From NCBI GenBank assembly GCA_902702965.1, contig CACRXP010000050.1, positions 878,468-942,467 on the forward strand: a DNA stretch of 64,000 bases. Reading direction: 5' to 3'. Shown piece after piece: positions 35,301 through 47,533 of the stretch; position 1 is the stretch's first letter, and the number at the start of each line of letters is the position of its first letter. Below the pieces are notes generated by a model that made no database searches, was not told where the DNA came from, and saw only the letters and a list, made by a program, of their open reading frames with translations. Source of the stretch: Spirometra erinaceieuropaei. Taxonomy: Eukaryota > Platyhelminthes > Cestoda > Diphyllobothriidea > Diphyllobothriidae. A program made the translations under genes and the position numbers.

Positions 35301-36555
35301 TTCGTAAATATTGTGAGGGATGTCTCCGTTTACAACGACATCTACCGACGCCGATACCATGATATTACGCAATAATCCCTCTGTCCATCACTCTAAGGAC
35401 GTATGAATCTGACAACACTTGCAACCGTAATTTAATTTTCAAGACAACCGCCAGCCTCTCCGCACGTGGCCTCCTGTCGATTCTTATTCCTGCCAACTGT
35501 CAGATCTCAATCCTACCGAAAACCTTTTCGCACTTCTTAGAAGACATTGGCATAAGCAAAGAGGAATACTACGACACAAGTAAAGCTTGATGCTGTGCCA
35601 GACAATCACACTGAACAATCTACTATAGACAGCCTGGTCATCTCCACATCTTCCGTATATTAACGGTCGTTTGTGCACTACTGTAAAACTTATGGGGACG
35701 TAACTTGGGCGGATTTTGCGTTAGAAGGATTTTCTAGTTATTACTCATGATGCTTCATGAGTTGTCACATCTACTCTACCTATCAGACGGCACTGAATTG
35801 GGAACTAAGGGTAGTGCACCTTTCAATTGTCTTTATCTGCCGGGTCTGCCTGGTGAGGCACTCTTAGCGCTTAAGACTCAGGAAACATTAAAAGGTATGC
35901 TGAACAGCTGAGTCAGTTCCCTTGGGCACAATTAATGACTGGAATTTTCCCAGAAGGAGATCATTCGTGTATGGATGCAAATAAGGGGGTTTGCATTAAG
36001 GTAGGTCAATGCTAACGTGCTCGCACCAACTTGTATGCAAACTCGGTTTGATATATAGGTTTGTGCAGTACAAAAGAATCCTCGCTTACAGCAGAAGTAT
36101 TCTCTCAAACACATCCAGTAAAGTGAAGTATCCAAATAACGCAGTTAAAGTGCCAACTTACAAGTTATTCGTCCAATCAGCCTAAGGCGTTAGGCAATCA
36201 GAAATCCAAATGGGCGAAAAAAGTAATATGCACGTGCGTAATGTCCAAAAGAGCTTGGATCGTCCGATATAGTGTAGTATTCTTGTTACGGAATAAAATT
36301 TTCTTCGTTAAGTCACTTCCATTGTGATTAATTCTAAAAAATATAGTACTTTAACACAAACGATCACACTCAAAAATGGACCTGAAATACTTGGAAAATA
36401 ACTAGTCGATCCTGGGACACGCCAAAGGAGTTTAGTTATCTAGAATATAAGAGATAACGTAGCATAGCAAAATGTATGGAAAAAAATTGCACTGTGTGGT
36501 GAGGACTTATTAAGCTAGCATTATTCATGCGGCTGCTCAGTGAATTTGAGCATCA
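32315..36555. other. Intergenic, nothing recognised
   Basis: Short frames only, none with motifs. A 13-base match (CCCATACTCCGCG) near 32881 recurs near 61666 with weak flanking similarity. A short poly-A stretch lies near 33210. Confidence 0.45.
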
Positions 36556-36561
36556 GACACA

Positions 36562-36632
36562 TGCGGCGAAAATCCACGGTGGACCATTCTTTTACTATAT
36601 TCCTCCTGATATGATCTAACCTAGTGTAGCGA
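36562..36632 (+). repeat. Remnant of the 5' LTR of the gypsy element
   Basis: TGCGGCGAAAATCCACGG here aligns with TGTGGTGAAAATTACGG at 40543, and the match continues through a shared TACTATATT and an AACC..T block over about 65 bases before it fades. Both start with TG, as LTRs do. The distance between the two starts (about 4.0 kb) fits a compact Ty3/gypsy element. The rest of the 5' LTR appears lost or too diverged. Confidence 0.55.
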
Positions 36633-37735
36633 GATCTTCTACGGCTTCCGCTTTCGGCGTACAATTGGAAACCGATGTCGACTCGCTGCTTACTGATCTC
36701 CGCAGCAGTTCCCGCGATCCCCAAGCCAGCCGAGGATGCTTACAGACAATTGCCGTCCCGTCTACAGCTACCGGGTGGGTATGCAAATGACTACTTAGGC
36801 TGCCTTCCCGGCCAACCGTCCAGTGTTACCGATTCTTTTTTGCCGCGCACTTCCGCGCTCGCCTGCTGAATGACAATCCCCGCCTGAAGTTACTCAAGCA
36901 ACCTAACCTTTCTTCCAATGCCTTCCTGGTCTTTGTACAGAAATATGAGGATCACTAGGGCTTGCCAGCCGCCACTCCCCGCACTTCAACATGGGTCTTC
37001 CGACAACGGCAAACTCGATCTGTGATGGCGCAGAAGTGCCGAAATTTCACGCGTCCGTTCCGAAGCCGTCAGAATCGCGTCGCTGAAATTTTGAATGACT
37101 CCTACTCGGTTCATACTGTTGCATCGAAATCCGCATTTCCTGCTCCTATTCAGTACGTTGCGGTTGTAAACAGGCGGTTAGCATTTATTGTGAGCAGAGT
37201 GTTCGTCTGCTCTCGGCTAAACCTTAAGGATTTCCTTCGCGCCTGGTTTCAACAAACCAAGATTTTACACAAACATCCTCGTATTGTGCCGGCAAACGGG
37301 GCGGCCTTTTTCTTCTAGCCACTAATCGACGTACCGATCCATTTCGGTTCATCCGCATTTATCCTGATATTTAAGGGCAAGCATTTTGGGAAATGATTTA
37401 CTTTAGGCTCATCGATTCTGCGCCGACTTTGACACTTTTTATCTCTCATCTAAGACGACCACGGCCTCCTTTTACTTCCCCATGTCCCTAGCAAGCAGCT
37501 AATTTTTAACTCTGTCGGTTCCAGCCTTCCCCAGCCTTCTGACCTGGCACGCCCAGTCCCTGACTACCTCGACTTCTCTTCTGAGCAGGTGACTGACGTT
37601 CACGACCTCCGTCAGAGCTCAACTACTTTCGCATGGGATGGCAAACTATAAGGACGGGTGAATGCATTGCAGCATACCATCGATACGAGTTCGTTTCGCC
37701 AAATTCATTAACCACCCCCCCCTCACTCCTCCTTC
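36633..37735 (+). mobile_element. Ty3/gypsy gag-protease region, heavily decayed
   Basis: Between the LTR remnant and the reverse transcriptase, the gag and protease of the element are expected. A 118-codon frame at 36962-37318 contains AQKCRNFTRPFRSRQNR, weakly like the Cys-rich end of some flatworm gypsy Gag proteins. A protease DTG/DSG active site cannot be identified with confidence (LIDSAP near 37410 is the nearest). Assignment is by position, not by clear homology. Confidence 0.4.
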
Positions 37736-37739
37736 TAAG

Positions 37740-38460
37740 GGTGTCCGTCCATTTTCAGAAGCAGGTGAAGCAGGCCATCAAGGGTGTGTTAGACAAGCTA
37801 GTCATTCATCCGTCTTCCTCAGCCGGGACCTCCACAATTGTCCTCCTTAAGAGGGAGGATGGATCCTTGTGCTTGTGTTGACTATAGAAGGTTAAATTTG
37901 GTAAGCGTCTACAATTCGTTTCCAATTCCTCGCATAGACATTACGCTAGATTCGTTGGCAGGCGCTGCCTGTTTCTTTACGCTTGACCTACAGTCTGACA
38001 ACTGGCTAACAGAAATGGCTACTAAGACCAGAACTGAGACGGCATTTCCCATCCCCTCTGGGATATACGAGTTCGAAACCATCCCCTTTGGGCTGGCAAT
38101 CGCGCCCGGGACCTTTCAACGTCAGCTGGCCTTGGTTTTACGGGACTTATGCTTCACCACGTCTTCGGTATACTTTGACGATGAAGTCGTCCATGGGTCC
38201 ACGACAGAGTTCGACCTTGTTAATCTCCAAGCCATTTTCACCCACCTCCAGGCCATAGGTCATAGATTGAAGCCGGCTAAATGGCACCGCCTTGAGACAT
38301 CTGCTTCTTTATTCGGTCACATTGTCCCAACGGATGGGGTTAAGACAGACTCTACAAAGACGAAGTAGATCCGACACTGGGCACAACCTGCGTCCATTTC
38401 GGAACTCCGCAGTCTCCGAGATCTAGCCTCCTACTTTCGCCGTCTCATTAAAGACTGTGC
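37740..38460 (+). mobile_element. Ty3/gypsy reverse transcriptase domain
   Basis: It starts with QVKQAIKGVLDKLVIHPSSS and IVLLKREDGSLC (37760-37875), then after a one-base-type frame change VDYRRLNLVSVYNSFPIPRI, FFTLDLQSDNW, TAFPIPSGIYEFETIPFGLA, APGTFQRQL and the catalytic YFDDEVVHGS (about 38170-38200). It ends with HRLKPAKWHRLET and FGHIVPTDGVKTD. This is the classic Ty3/gypsy RT order. The active-site box is YFDD rather than the usual YLDD/YVDD, with both aspartates kept. A TAG at 38366-38368 interrupts the frame, after which IRHWAQPASISELRSLRDLA and SYFRRLIKDC continue it. Position 4 of the common FSTLDLxSGYWQ motif is altered (DLQSDNW). Inactive, but recognisable throughout. Confidence 0.92.
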
Positions 38461-38965
38461 ACACTACCGCTCTTCTGAATCGTCTCATTAACAAACGGGC
38501 CGCTTTTCACTGGTCCGACGGGTGTGACAGATCTTCTGAGGAACTCAAACGGCGTCTGAGCTCCACTCCTTTGCTGACGTTCCCTGACGTTTTTATGCAG
38601 TCCCACCTTTTATCTTGGACACTGACGCTTCGGGTGTAGCTATTGGCGCAGTTCTGCCTCAAACGCGCTCTGATGAATTTGAAGGTCCGCTAGTTTTTGT
38701 CAGCCAGACACCCAGTAAGCCTGAGCGTAACTACTCAACCACTCGTAAGGAGATTTATGCCGTCGTGACGTCCGACAAGGATTTCCACCAATACCTCGCC
38801 GAAGAACGTCTAATATCATGCACTGATCATCAGGGGCTTCGTTGGTTGGAGAAGTTCAAGGATACGACTGGTCAACCTGCTCGCTGACAGACAGGCCTTT
38901 TAGAGTATTCATACACTGTCGTCTATCGTGCCGGTAAAGAGCACCAGAACGTGGAAGTCTTATCC
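38461..38965 (+). mobile_element. Ty3/gypsy RNase H domain
   Basis: Follows the RT thumb (ALLNRLINKRAAFHWSDGCD, EELKRRLSSTPLLTFPD). After another frame change near 38600, DTDASGVAIGAVLPQ carries the first RNase H aspartate, SKPERNYSTTRKEIYAVV carries the glutamate, and CTDHQGLRWLEKFKDTTGQ carries the next aspartate. A TGA at 38886-38888 replaces the tryptophan expected in 'ARW'. YSYTVVYRAGKEHQNVEVLS then completes the domain (LSR...H end). The catalytic acidic residues are preserved even though the frame is broken. Confidence 0.9.
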
Positions 38966-39229
38966 CACCATATACAGAGGCCACCACCGCTCGACACAGG
39001 TCCCGGCGACTGTCAGTACGACTGGTATTCCTGGCCGCCTACAATGGGCGTCGGCTCAAACCGCAGTTCACTACATATCTCTAATTTATGATCGACTACC
39101 TCCAGGGGCATCAAAACTTCCAGAAGTGACGAAAGACTCCAGCAGGGAAACTCGTTAACTCGGGTCGGTGTGGGACTGACTTCGCCTCTGTCGCAACGCA
39201 CTACGCCTTCAATATTCCCTGTCGACCAC

Positions 39230-40110
39230 GTCGCTTGGTTCTGCTTCATGAAACAATTCATGCCACACTTTCCCGCCTTCATACTGACCTGAGTCACGAC
39301 GGCCAGTATCGCACAGACACTGCCGCGCGGGAGCGTTCTAGCGTCCAAATCGACGTCGGATCATTCAGGACATTGACAACACTTGCCCTATATTCGTTGA
39401 AGTTAAAACCCCTAATCCCATATTCCCCGTGTCAGTGTCAACTTTATGGATCCTATGCCTCCTACTCAACTCCGAAACCGCTTTATCCTAGATTTACCAG
39501 ACTTTTTTACTAAGTGGTATAAAGCAGTACCCCTTTCACAATCCGACACCATCACGGTGGCTAAGGCCATCCTTAGCGAACAAATCTGCCGCAATGGCGC
39601 CTCCAAACTACTCCATTCAGATCGCGGTGCTCATTTGGAGTCGCGATTGATGGAGGAGCTCAGGCGAACTTCTTCATATTCGTAAATGCCGCTCAACTTA
39701 ATGGCATCTCAAGGCGATGGGTAGGTTGAGCCGAAAGAATTGGGCACTTAGAAGGTTGATTAAATAGCTCAACAGCTGTACTGGCTCCTACTGGGGTATC
39801 GCTCTACCTCAGTGTCTTCTCGCCTGCCGGTCCGTCACTCACTCATGAAACAGGACACACACCTTTTCACGTTATGTACGGCCGCAAGGTCCGCCTCTCA
39901 TTAGATGCTCCTTTTCTCCCATCACTTCCGTTGAATGATCAGCCTCACAAATTTGTGCGAAAACTCAGAGCTACTCCCATCTTAAACACGAGGTTGTTCG
40001 CACTTGTCTATCCGTGGACCACCAGCGATCGCCGTGCGCATGGTGCGCCTTACCAGCCTGGCGATAAGATATGGTGGTATCCGGATAGGTCGTCACCTGG
40101 ATAATCCGAT
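39230..40110 (+). mobile_element. Ty3/gypsy integrase
   Basis: An HH-CC zinc-binding region is suggested by LLHETIHATLSRLHTDLSHD (39237 onward), but the second cysteine pair is not recognisable. The core has RFILDLPDFFTKWYKAVPLS (about 39479-39540; first catalytic Asp region), ASKLLHSDRGAHLESRLMEE (second Asp, about 39600-39660), and then loss of frame where the catalytic Glu should be. Downstream, YGRKVRLSLDAP (about 39877) matches the usual 'YGRE.RLP.D' stretch and YQPGDKIWWY (about 40050) the C-terminal domain. Frames change at least three times. It acts in inserting element cDNA; this copy cannot. Confidence 0.85.
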
Positions 40111-40527
40111 GAGTTCTCGACCTGTTGGATAGGACCTTCACGTGGAAGTTCCCTCTGAGGCACTTTGTATCCTTCGACCCTCTGAGGACCCGACGGCCCC
40201 ATCTTCGCGGCCCACTTTAACAAGGTCAAACCATATTCCTCGGATCATATCTCTGGCGGTTTCTTCTTTAAGGAGTTACCTGCATTTCCATCTGAGAAGC
40301 TGTCGGGCCTCCCTATCGATCCTTGCATACTTCTTACCTGTCCCTCTTCTCCCCACTCGTCACTGAACACGCGTTAGGACCTCAACTCGGCGGTCCCCGG
40401 TCCATCCCCTAGGATTGGTTGTCCGCATCCGTAGGTTTCTCGCATTGTGGAGGTTCACTCTGAAGGTGCTGTCGGCATTTCGGTCGACGTCCATATCTCT
40501 GAATCTCGGACCGCTAGGCATTGGCCC

Positions 40528-40625
40528 TACAGGAGGGGAGCGTGTGGTGAAAATTACGGTAGGTCACTCCTCTACTATATTTTATTCGTCCCGATCTGAT
40601 CTGGTCTAACCCATTGCAGAAACTG
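40528..40625 (+). repeat. Polypurine tract and start of the 3' LTR
   Basis: ACAGGAGGGGAGCG (40529-40542) is a purine-rich primer tract immediately before TGTGGTGAAAATTACGG (40543 on), the likely LTR start, which matches the remnant at 36562. The far end of the LTR could not be fixed because no second complete copy is present. Confidence 0.6.
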
Positions 40626-43600
40626 AGGAAGCAATCCCGGGAGAGGTCACGGAGGACGATGCCTGATTGGATGGCAGACTTCCCATTTTCCTTTGCTGCG
40701 TGCGTGGTCGGATTTCCCGTTTCCTAGTCTTTTTGACATTTCTCTCCCTCTGAGCACCATTCTGCCTCGCTACTCCCTTCATCCTCGTCCCAAAATGGAC
40801 TTTCCTTAACAGGAAATATTCGTAGTTGGTACAGTGCGTTCGTTCGTTTGCTCGCTACTTTGATACAATAGAAGTGAACTAGTCCACTTGTTTTGTTTTA
40901 CGACAGTGAGTTCCTGATTGAAAGGACATTGTCCGCAGTGTGTGCTTTTTAGTTTTAGGGTGAAGATCGTGTCCCAGGCTTTGTGGCAACCTCTAGCTCT
41001 ACGCCTTCCTCGCTTTACCAAAATATTGGTCGGAATTTCTCCGTTCGAGTGGCCCTCCCTGACCAGCTCTAGTCAAGGACTTTGCTGTACCTTTTATAAA
41101 CCGATCTTTATCTTTACTTTATTAGCAGTATATCTGTTAATAAACTGTTTCCAACCTCATCGCTGTCTGACGGTTGTTTGCTTGGATTATTGTGCCAATA
41201 TGTCCACCGAATCACATAACCAAACAATCGGAGAACATTTTGTAGTTGGTCGTCCAGTGAGGGATCATGAAAGAACTGACAAGTCGAGTCTCACAGATAG
41301 TAGCGAGACGTCGGGTATTACACTACGTATGTGCATAACCATAATAATTTGCAAAAAAAGGAAAATATGGTAGTCAAAGATAGACGCCACCCATAACCTT
41401 GGATAACTGTTCAAAAAGTGTACTCCAATTGTGTGAAAAATTCCCCTGACCCTGGAAGCATTCAGTCGGCCAGGGCTAGAAATTTGTCAGCCCACTTGAT
41501 TTGCAGGCTAGTGCAGGGCTAGTAACCTAAGTGGCTGACGGTGCTCGATCTGTGCGAGGAAAGGAGCTTTTCACTACACCCTTCTTTGATGCTCACCCGA
41601 GTGCATTTTGCAGGTCACGCATGACGGGTCCCTTTGAGCATACGCACACACTTTGTCTGGAATTTTCGACGCCTGTCTGGCGACTTAAATCGCCTCGGGC
41701 GACAACGTCCGCAACTCTCCCGAAAATGCGTGCCAAAATGCTGTCTCATGTGGACATTGTCTGCTAAGCTTGCTGAAAAAAAACCAGTTAATCGCAATAC
41801 TAGCCCGCGACCGGGCTAGCCCTGGGCGAGTATAATGTTATCACGGGAAGAAATCGAGACTGCAGACTTTATCGTACTACATCTATGTAGTGCTATGCAT
41901 AGGACTGAAAGTCCATTGAGTAAACGAAGCTTGCCCCAGCTGGGGCGCCGACGGGTATAGCCCTTAGTGCGGTTAGATATCTAGCTACACATTAAGTCCA
42001 CATTTTCGGGTCAGCAAAATTTTGACTCAACATTTAATGTTGAGTGACTGACAGTGTGCTACTGAAATCACGCGTCCAGAACAGCATCATACGAATGCAA
42101 CCCATCAGTAACGTCAATGGCGCCAGGACGAATCCATCTCTGAATTATCGGTAGCAAGATATTCGCTGACCACCACCCACTCACTTCCGATTTTGCTTAG
42201 TCTCACAAGTATATCATTTATCCTGGAATATAGGGTTCTATTGAAAACATACAAGTCACAAATGTCGTATACACACGATTTTTAGACAGAGAGGCATGTC
42301 ACCCGGTTCATGCCACGGATTAAAATGTCGGGTCCATCGGCAGGAGTGAAATATGCTAACAATAAGCTACCACACACCAATTTTGAAATAGGACAAAACG
42401 CCTTTGTTTGATTGGTTTGGTAAATTTCAAATGTAACAGCTGGAGATATGACCGAAGACCGACGTTGAGTGTTTCAATTAGTTGTCATGCTAGAGGCATT
42501 CTTCTTCCGTTTCCCTTGCAGAAGCTACGCTTCCGAAGCCACGGGCCGACGAATAACCCCCGACTCCTCCCGATAAGCCGTTTAATTGTATTTTTCGTTT
42601 GTTCCGTAGCCCGTTCATTAGTTTTCCATTTTTTTATGCCCGAATAAATTTATATCTTTTTTAAAATCTGTGCTGCATGTCCCACGTCCCGTGTGCTTGA
42701 TCGTTCTGATCCTGTCCACTCTGAGATGCAAGGCCTTTTAGACCGAATCTTCCAATCGGCTGAACCATCTGAGTTCAGATTACCGTCAACCACTTCCTTC
42801 ATAAACCGTGATCCGACATCCGTCCGTCGCTCGGTCACTACACAATGTTCGAAGGTGCTGAATTGGTGTGTCTTGAGGATTAGTCTTTAAAATATATTCA
42901 GTCTCGGATACCGGTTCCCTTTATTTGACTTCCTTCTGTCTATCTGCAGATTTCCTTGTTGTACCTCTTTATATTTTTAAATGACCTGACATGCGCCTCT
43001 TACACATCCTTAACCTAATAAAACTATTGAAGCGGGTCAGGTCACTTACGGCGGGACCCAGAATAGGAGTGATGTGATCGTATGTCAGTGAACATGCCGA
43101 CGGTCCTTGCCCTCACGTTCGCTAACACTATCCCCACAATCGTGGCTCTTGTAGGCTTCCACGCCATCTCTCGCCCCGAGTCAGCAGCTACCAAGACCGA
43201 CCCCCGCAGTTGCCGACACCGCTGTACTCTCATCGGTTGTCTACTTGATAAGATGTAATCACTTCCACTTCAGATGATCATTTTTATATTTGACATCGTG
43301 TTCTGTCTTACTTTTATATCCCCTTTTGTGGTTTCATAAGCTAAAAATAGTTTTTCTAACCATATCTGCACATTCGTGCTTGATATGTTTAACAGCTCTG
43401 CTCAGAGTTTACATTGCCTGAAAACTATACTCTGTGGTCTACTCAAACCCATTTGTTGTACTTTACGTCCGTGGCTGTTATAAGTATGTTACAAAACCTG
43501 GGAAACTAATCCCAGACGAGGTTGACGTGGATGATGCGCGACTGGAGGGCAATCACTTTCGGTTCCCCGACATAGAAAGGATTCTGGTTCCTGACTGCTT

Positions 43601-43985
43601 ACCCTTATCTCGACTGTCTCCAATTACGTAGCATTCCGTGCCTTTATATCCGACATGGAGATCAGACAATCGTCTCCTGACCCGCGTCCTCTGTAAAACT
43701 GGGAGAAAATTTCGATGTCTAACTTTCATAGTCCAATGTTTATTTGGCCTCCGTCGAGACCGAGCGCAAATCGCGAAGTGGAAGCATAGAATAACGTGTC
43801 CGAAGTGGATGCTACATCTCAGTCCTCGGAGGTCCCCAAACATTTTCTGGACAGACTCATGCCGCGGCAATGTGCGGACAGTTGGACGACATAAACTTAA
43901 AAACACATGCACTGCTTTTTTGAAGTCATGCAGTCGATTAGGCCGCCTGCTGCCGCGATATTTGCCTGTACAGGCGATGTTCGCT
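40626..43985. other. Rest of 3' LTR and intergenic DNA, nothing else recognised
   Basis: A 151-codon frame at 40918-41373 plus has no family resemblance and may lie partly in LTR-derived sequence. Other frames are short or overlap one another. Confidence 0.4.
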
Positions 43986-43989
43986 TGCC

Positions 43990-44105
43990 TTCACAGACTG
44001 AAACTAAATTATCGCATCGGGCAGGTTATTCCATGCATCTAGTACGTGGCTTGGGAAATGATATTTGCACGCAATATTCGTAGGTACGAGAGTTCTCCTG
44101 TCAAC
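43990..44105 (-). mobile_element. LINE C-terminal fragment (CR1-like), minus strand
   Basis: The minus strand reads LVPTNIACKYHFPSHVLDAW followed by NNLPDAII (about 44090-44005). The 'F..RV...WN.LP..(V/I)' pattern is the end of many CR1/jockey-type ORF2 proteins. A short ATGATAATAA run lies nearby at 44159-44171, but on the other side from an expected 3' tail, so the ends are unclear. Confidence 0.45.
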
Positions 44106-45148
44106 TACGACGAGTTATGACGTGAGCTCCACAGCAGGACGGAAGTTGGGACAGTGATAATGATAATAAACTTCTACTGCACCCATAACATTCTCTACTC
44201 CTCCACCAGCCTGGATCTGACGCTATGACAGAGTTAAGAGGACCGCAGTTTGCAGAAAACGCAGGTGGCTCCCATAGCCGAAACCCACACTGCTACGGAC
44301 CCCACTGAACGGGAATGTCATATGGGCCACTTTGAATAGGAATCACTGCAGTCCGACTCTCAGTCCTCCACAGGAATGCACTGGGCTAACTGAGAACACT
44401 GAGTTGGATATTTAATTGGCAATCCTCCAAGCCACGGTTTCTAACACATCGTGATAGATCCAAGCACATCAGATTGCACATAGCAAAGATTATGCGCTGG
44501 GACCGTCGGTCCTACTCTACGTTATCACCCCAGGCGCCAGTCCACTGTCCGGTCCGGTCACTGGATTGATGTGCGAAGTGGGTGTAGCAGCTAACAGAGC
44601 TAGAGGACACATCTGCGCGAGCAACATGACGGCATGCCTCCCCACCCCTGATTGCACACATATAGGAAGGAGCTTGGTGAAAACCTTTATGAAGCAGCCA
44701 TCGTAGCCTGACTTTCAGCTCACCGGTCGGCCACTTGAAGCACAAACACACAACTGTGTTCTATGCGTGCCTCACTTGGTGACACGGCTTTTAGTGCACT
44801 GTAATAAACTCAAGCGCGTCAGATGTTTTCGCCGTTCGACTACCGTTTATCATATCAGACTACCTATTTTACAAGCACTAACTGAACACTGTACAGCGTC
44901 TGCCTACTTGTTCTAAAATCCACTCGAAAGTTTATTTTTTGTTACTGTGAAGCTACCCCTTGGGGTACTCAATATAACAATTTATCTATTTTTACAGTGC
45001 GAAATTATGTGCTGTGGATCCACTTCACTCGCTGTACCCCATCCATTGCGTTATTTGACCATCCGAGCCGGCCTACAATCTGATGCTGAGTTTGGGGAAG
45101 AGCGGTTACCAAAGCCGCAGATAATTCATTAGCAGATGCCACTCACGA

Positions 45149-46067
45149 CTACCTGGACACCCACATGCATGCCAAGGCTTCAAAGAAAAGGGTGTAGGTT
45201 GTTCCGATCTCGCGTATAACAGAGGAAACGCATGGAGAAAGAAGCCAAAGAGCACACTTTCCATTTGTGTGAGAGATATCAGTGGTGTTGGATGTTGGAG
45301 GTATCGATAAGGGATTATGTAAGGATGTGGTCATATCCAAGGTGATTTGCCGCAGGATTTCATGAAGGAGCATGCGATCAAAGAGTTACATGCGGTTGCC
45401 GAATGTGCGATAGCAGTGATGGCAAGCGAGGCAATGGCACTGGGTGTATTTTTGGACCCCATGCATTGCTTTACCAGTTTTATGCGGTGGATTCACAAAT
45501 GACGGACCAGGCCGATACGTGGGGCGACTTTGCGGTGACAGTATGAGCAGAATGGGTAAGTGATACTGAGGCAATCGCCGTTGTGGTGTTGCTAGTGGTC
45601 AAGCTATGGAATACTGAATTGTCAGGGTTAGGGATAGGTGGATTAGCAAATGCGCAAGGCGTATTGGGTGTGTCGATATTGCGATGGATTCCGCCGTTAT
45701 GGGTACGCATGTGTCCGAATAGGCCCAGGAAATGAGAAGGTGTGCGCAAACAGTGTGAATCGTGAAGGAAAATCCGGAGAGTGCATGTGGAGAGTCCTGG
45801 CACTGGTGCTCCCGTCGCAGTGCGATGGATTCGCGGGTAGCCGACAGGACCGATGTGTGAGATGAATGTGTAGGCGTCCTGACGACTGACTGGGAATGAG
45901 TCCACACCGTTGGTTACGGGATTTGCGAAGGTGAGAGTGGGGATAATGGCTGATGGGGCGTCGGCAGGTTTTATGCCGGTGGTGGTAGTGGAGACTGTGG
46001 TGGTCGTCGTCTCAGCAAATGTTGTGAAGGGATTTACAGGGGTGGTGGTGACTGATGGCGCGGGCAT
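45149..46067 (-). mobile_element. C2H2 zinc-finger tail of a non-LTR retrotransposon, decayed
   Basis: The 195-codon frame (46067-45480) begins with a Thr/Pro-rich linker (TTFAETTTTTVSTTTT) and then a degenerate pair of fingers. The first (around YTFISHIGPVGYPRIHRTAT) has lost both cysteines and its first histidine. The second (around DSHCLRTPSHFLGLFGHMRT) keeps one cysteine and both histidines. After frameshifts, CHHCYRTFGNRM (about 45425) is a third finger with its CxxC, and MLLHEILRQITLDMTTS (45373 down) continues the repeat unit. As I recall, tapeworm RTE-like retrotransposon proteins carry such 'IGLVGHLRIHRTETGEPVPGAP' and 'RMGLFGHMRIH' modules C-terminal to the reverse transcriptase. 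The RT itself is not present here. Confidence 0.75.
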
Positions 46068-46215
46068 CGCAAATACGAACCCGATGGTGAGTGTGGTCGA
46101 CGTAAACGCCTTAGAGGTTGAAGCAACAGTTGGAGTTGTTGCATTGGGTTCGGGGATGCTTGAGGAAAATGGTTCGCTAGAGGAAAGTTTATTTACAGCG
46201 CAGACATTCTGGTAA

Positions 46216-46668
46216 ACGCCTCTTTGACGCGAATGGTCTCATCTGGCGTATTAATCCTGTCCTGACGATGTCGGTTCTAAATCGCGTTTACAATATCACA
46301 TGCATGCCAGCCCTGTCCGACCCGCATACGTACCCCTCAAGGCTGACATTTATTTCTGCCCAGACGATGTCCGATTATAATCTATTATATACCGCCACAT
46401 GCAGGTCAGTCCTGCCCGCAATTTTCTGTTATTATTTTTTATTAAGGGTTTTTTCTCCTGTAACATTAATCTAATCATTTTTAAATTTTCATGCGGAGTT
46501 TTTTTAAAACCTCGCTAATCATTTTTCTTAACGGACTACTTATTCAAAACTGAGTTGCACTTTGTACAGATTTTAACTACCTCGTCCAAAATTCGCGTGT
46601 AAATTTATTTTTACTTGCTTTGATGGGATCCCGACGGGCGTTTAATAAAAATTATTATTATTTGCGTT
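46216..46668 (+). mobile_element. LINE 3' end, plus-strand copy
   Basis: It matches the reverse complement of 47534-48025 almost throughout. Shared text includes GGCGTATTAATCCTGTCCTG, GACGATGTCGGTTCTAAATC, ACATGCATGCCAG, and CTTGCTTTGATGGGATCCCG. It ends in TTTAATAAAAATTATTATTATT, an AATAAA-type signal plus an ATT-repeat tail, which is typical of non-LTR 3' ends. No coding domain is left on this copy. Confidence 0.75.
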
Positions 46669-47533
46669 GTGGATCAGGAATCCTATACCTTGTGGGTTTC
46701 ACTATGGGTGTTAACAGCGACTACTCGGCGGGCTAAAGAGGTCGCTACTACAGAACTTGTATAAACTGATCTACTTCAAGTTCTTAGATTATTTCTGAGG
46801 AAAGTAAAAAGCGACAGTTTCCCAGTTGGATTATTCACAAGAAAACAGACGGGAATGCTGGGGGACCCACTGACTAGCCGAACCCCCCGCAGCTCTGCCA
46901 TGCAGCGGTAGAATATCGGCGAAACACTGCGTATGGGTTTTTAGTTAGTACCTGTGCTGTTAGTATGAAATTACCTTAACTAAAGCTACAGATTTCATTG
47001 TTGTTCTCCTGGCAGGACAGTTTTGAGCAAGGAATTTGAGAAATCTTGGGTTCGTTTTCAACCCCTCTAAAGAATCTATCGGAGTGTCCATTTTACTGCG
47101 AGCAGGGCATATTTACTGGCGAACACCCATACCTCCGAGGAGAATCGTTTGGGGAGCCACTCATTGTCCTACCCCAAGAGGTTTCCCCAACTGCAGTCAC
47201 AACTGCCACAGAGTGGCGTGGATGCTGAATACTCCGGTCCGTTAAAATACTTTCCTGCGGGAAACTGTCCCGCCACTTAAGATTAGTATCTGCCGAAGAG
47301 AGACGAGGTTGAGGTGACTGAGTTTCCTGTCTGATTTCCGTGGGCTATCTGAGTTGCCGTGGCATAAAACAGAATCGTCAAGATAGCAACTTTTCATAAC
47401 TTCAGTTTGATATAGTGACTGAGACCCTAATGACTCCATTCGGAGTCCTGCAGTCTGCTAATGGCTTCGCTGTCTCAAAGGTCTGGTGAGCCATCTTGTC
47501 GTCGGTTTTGGTGCTGCGGGAGCGTGTGTTGCC
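46669..47533. other. Spacer between the two opposed LINE 3' ends
   Basis: About 865 bases with only short frames and no recognised motif. It would form the loop if the flanking inverted copies paired. Confidence 0.5.

Noticed and set aside
45910..46215. Val/Gly-rich plus-strand frame of 101 codons
   Set aside because: It is the complement of the Thr-rich linker of the minus-strand zinc-finger tail, so a shadow.
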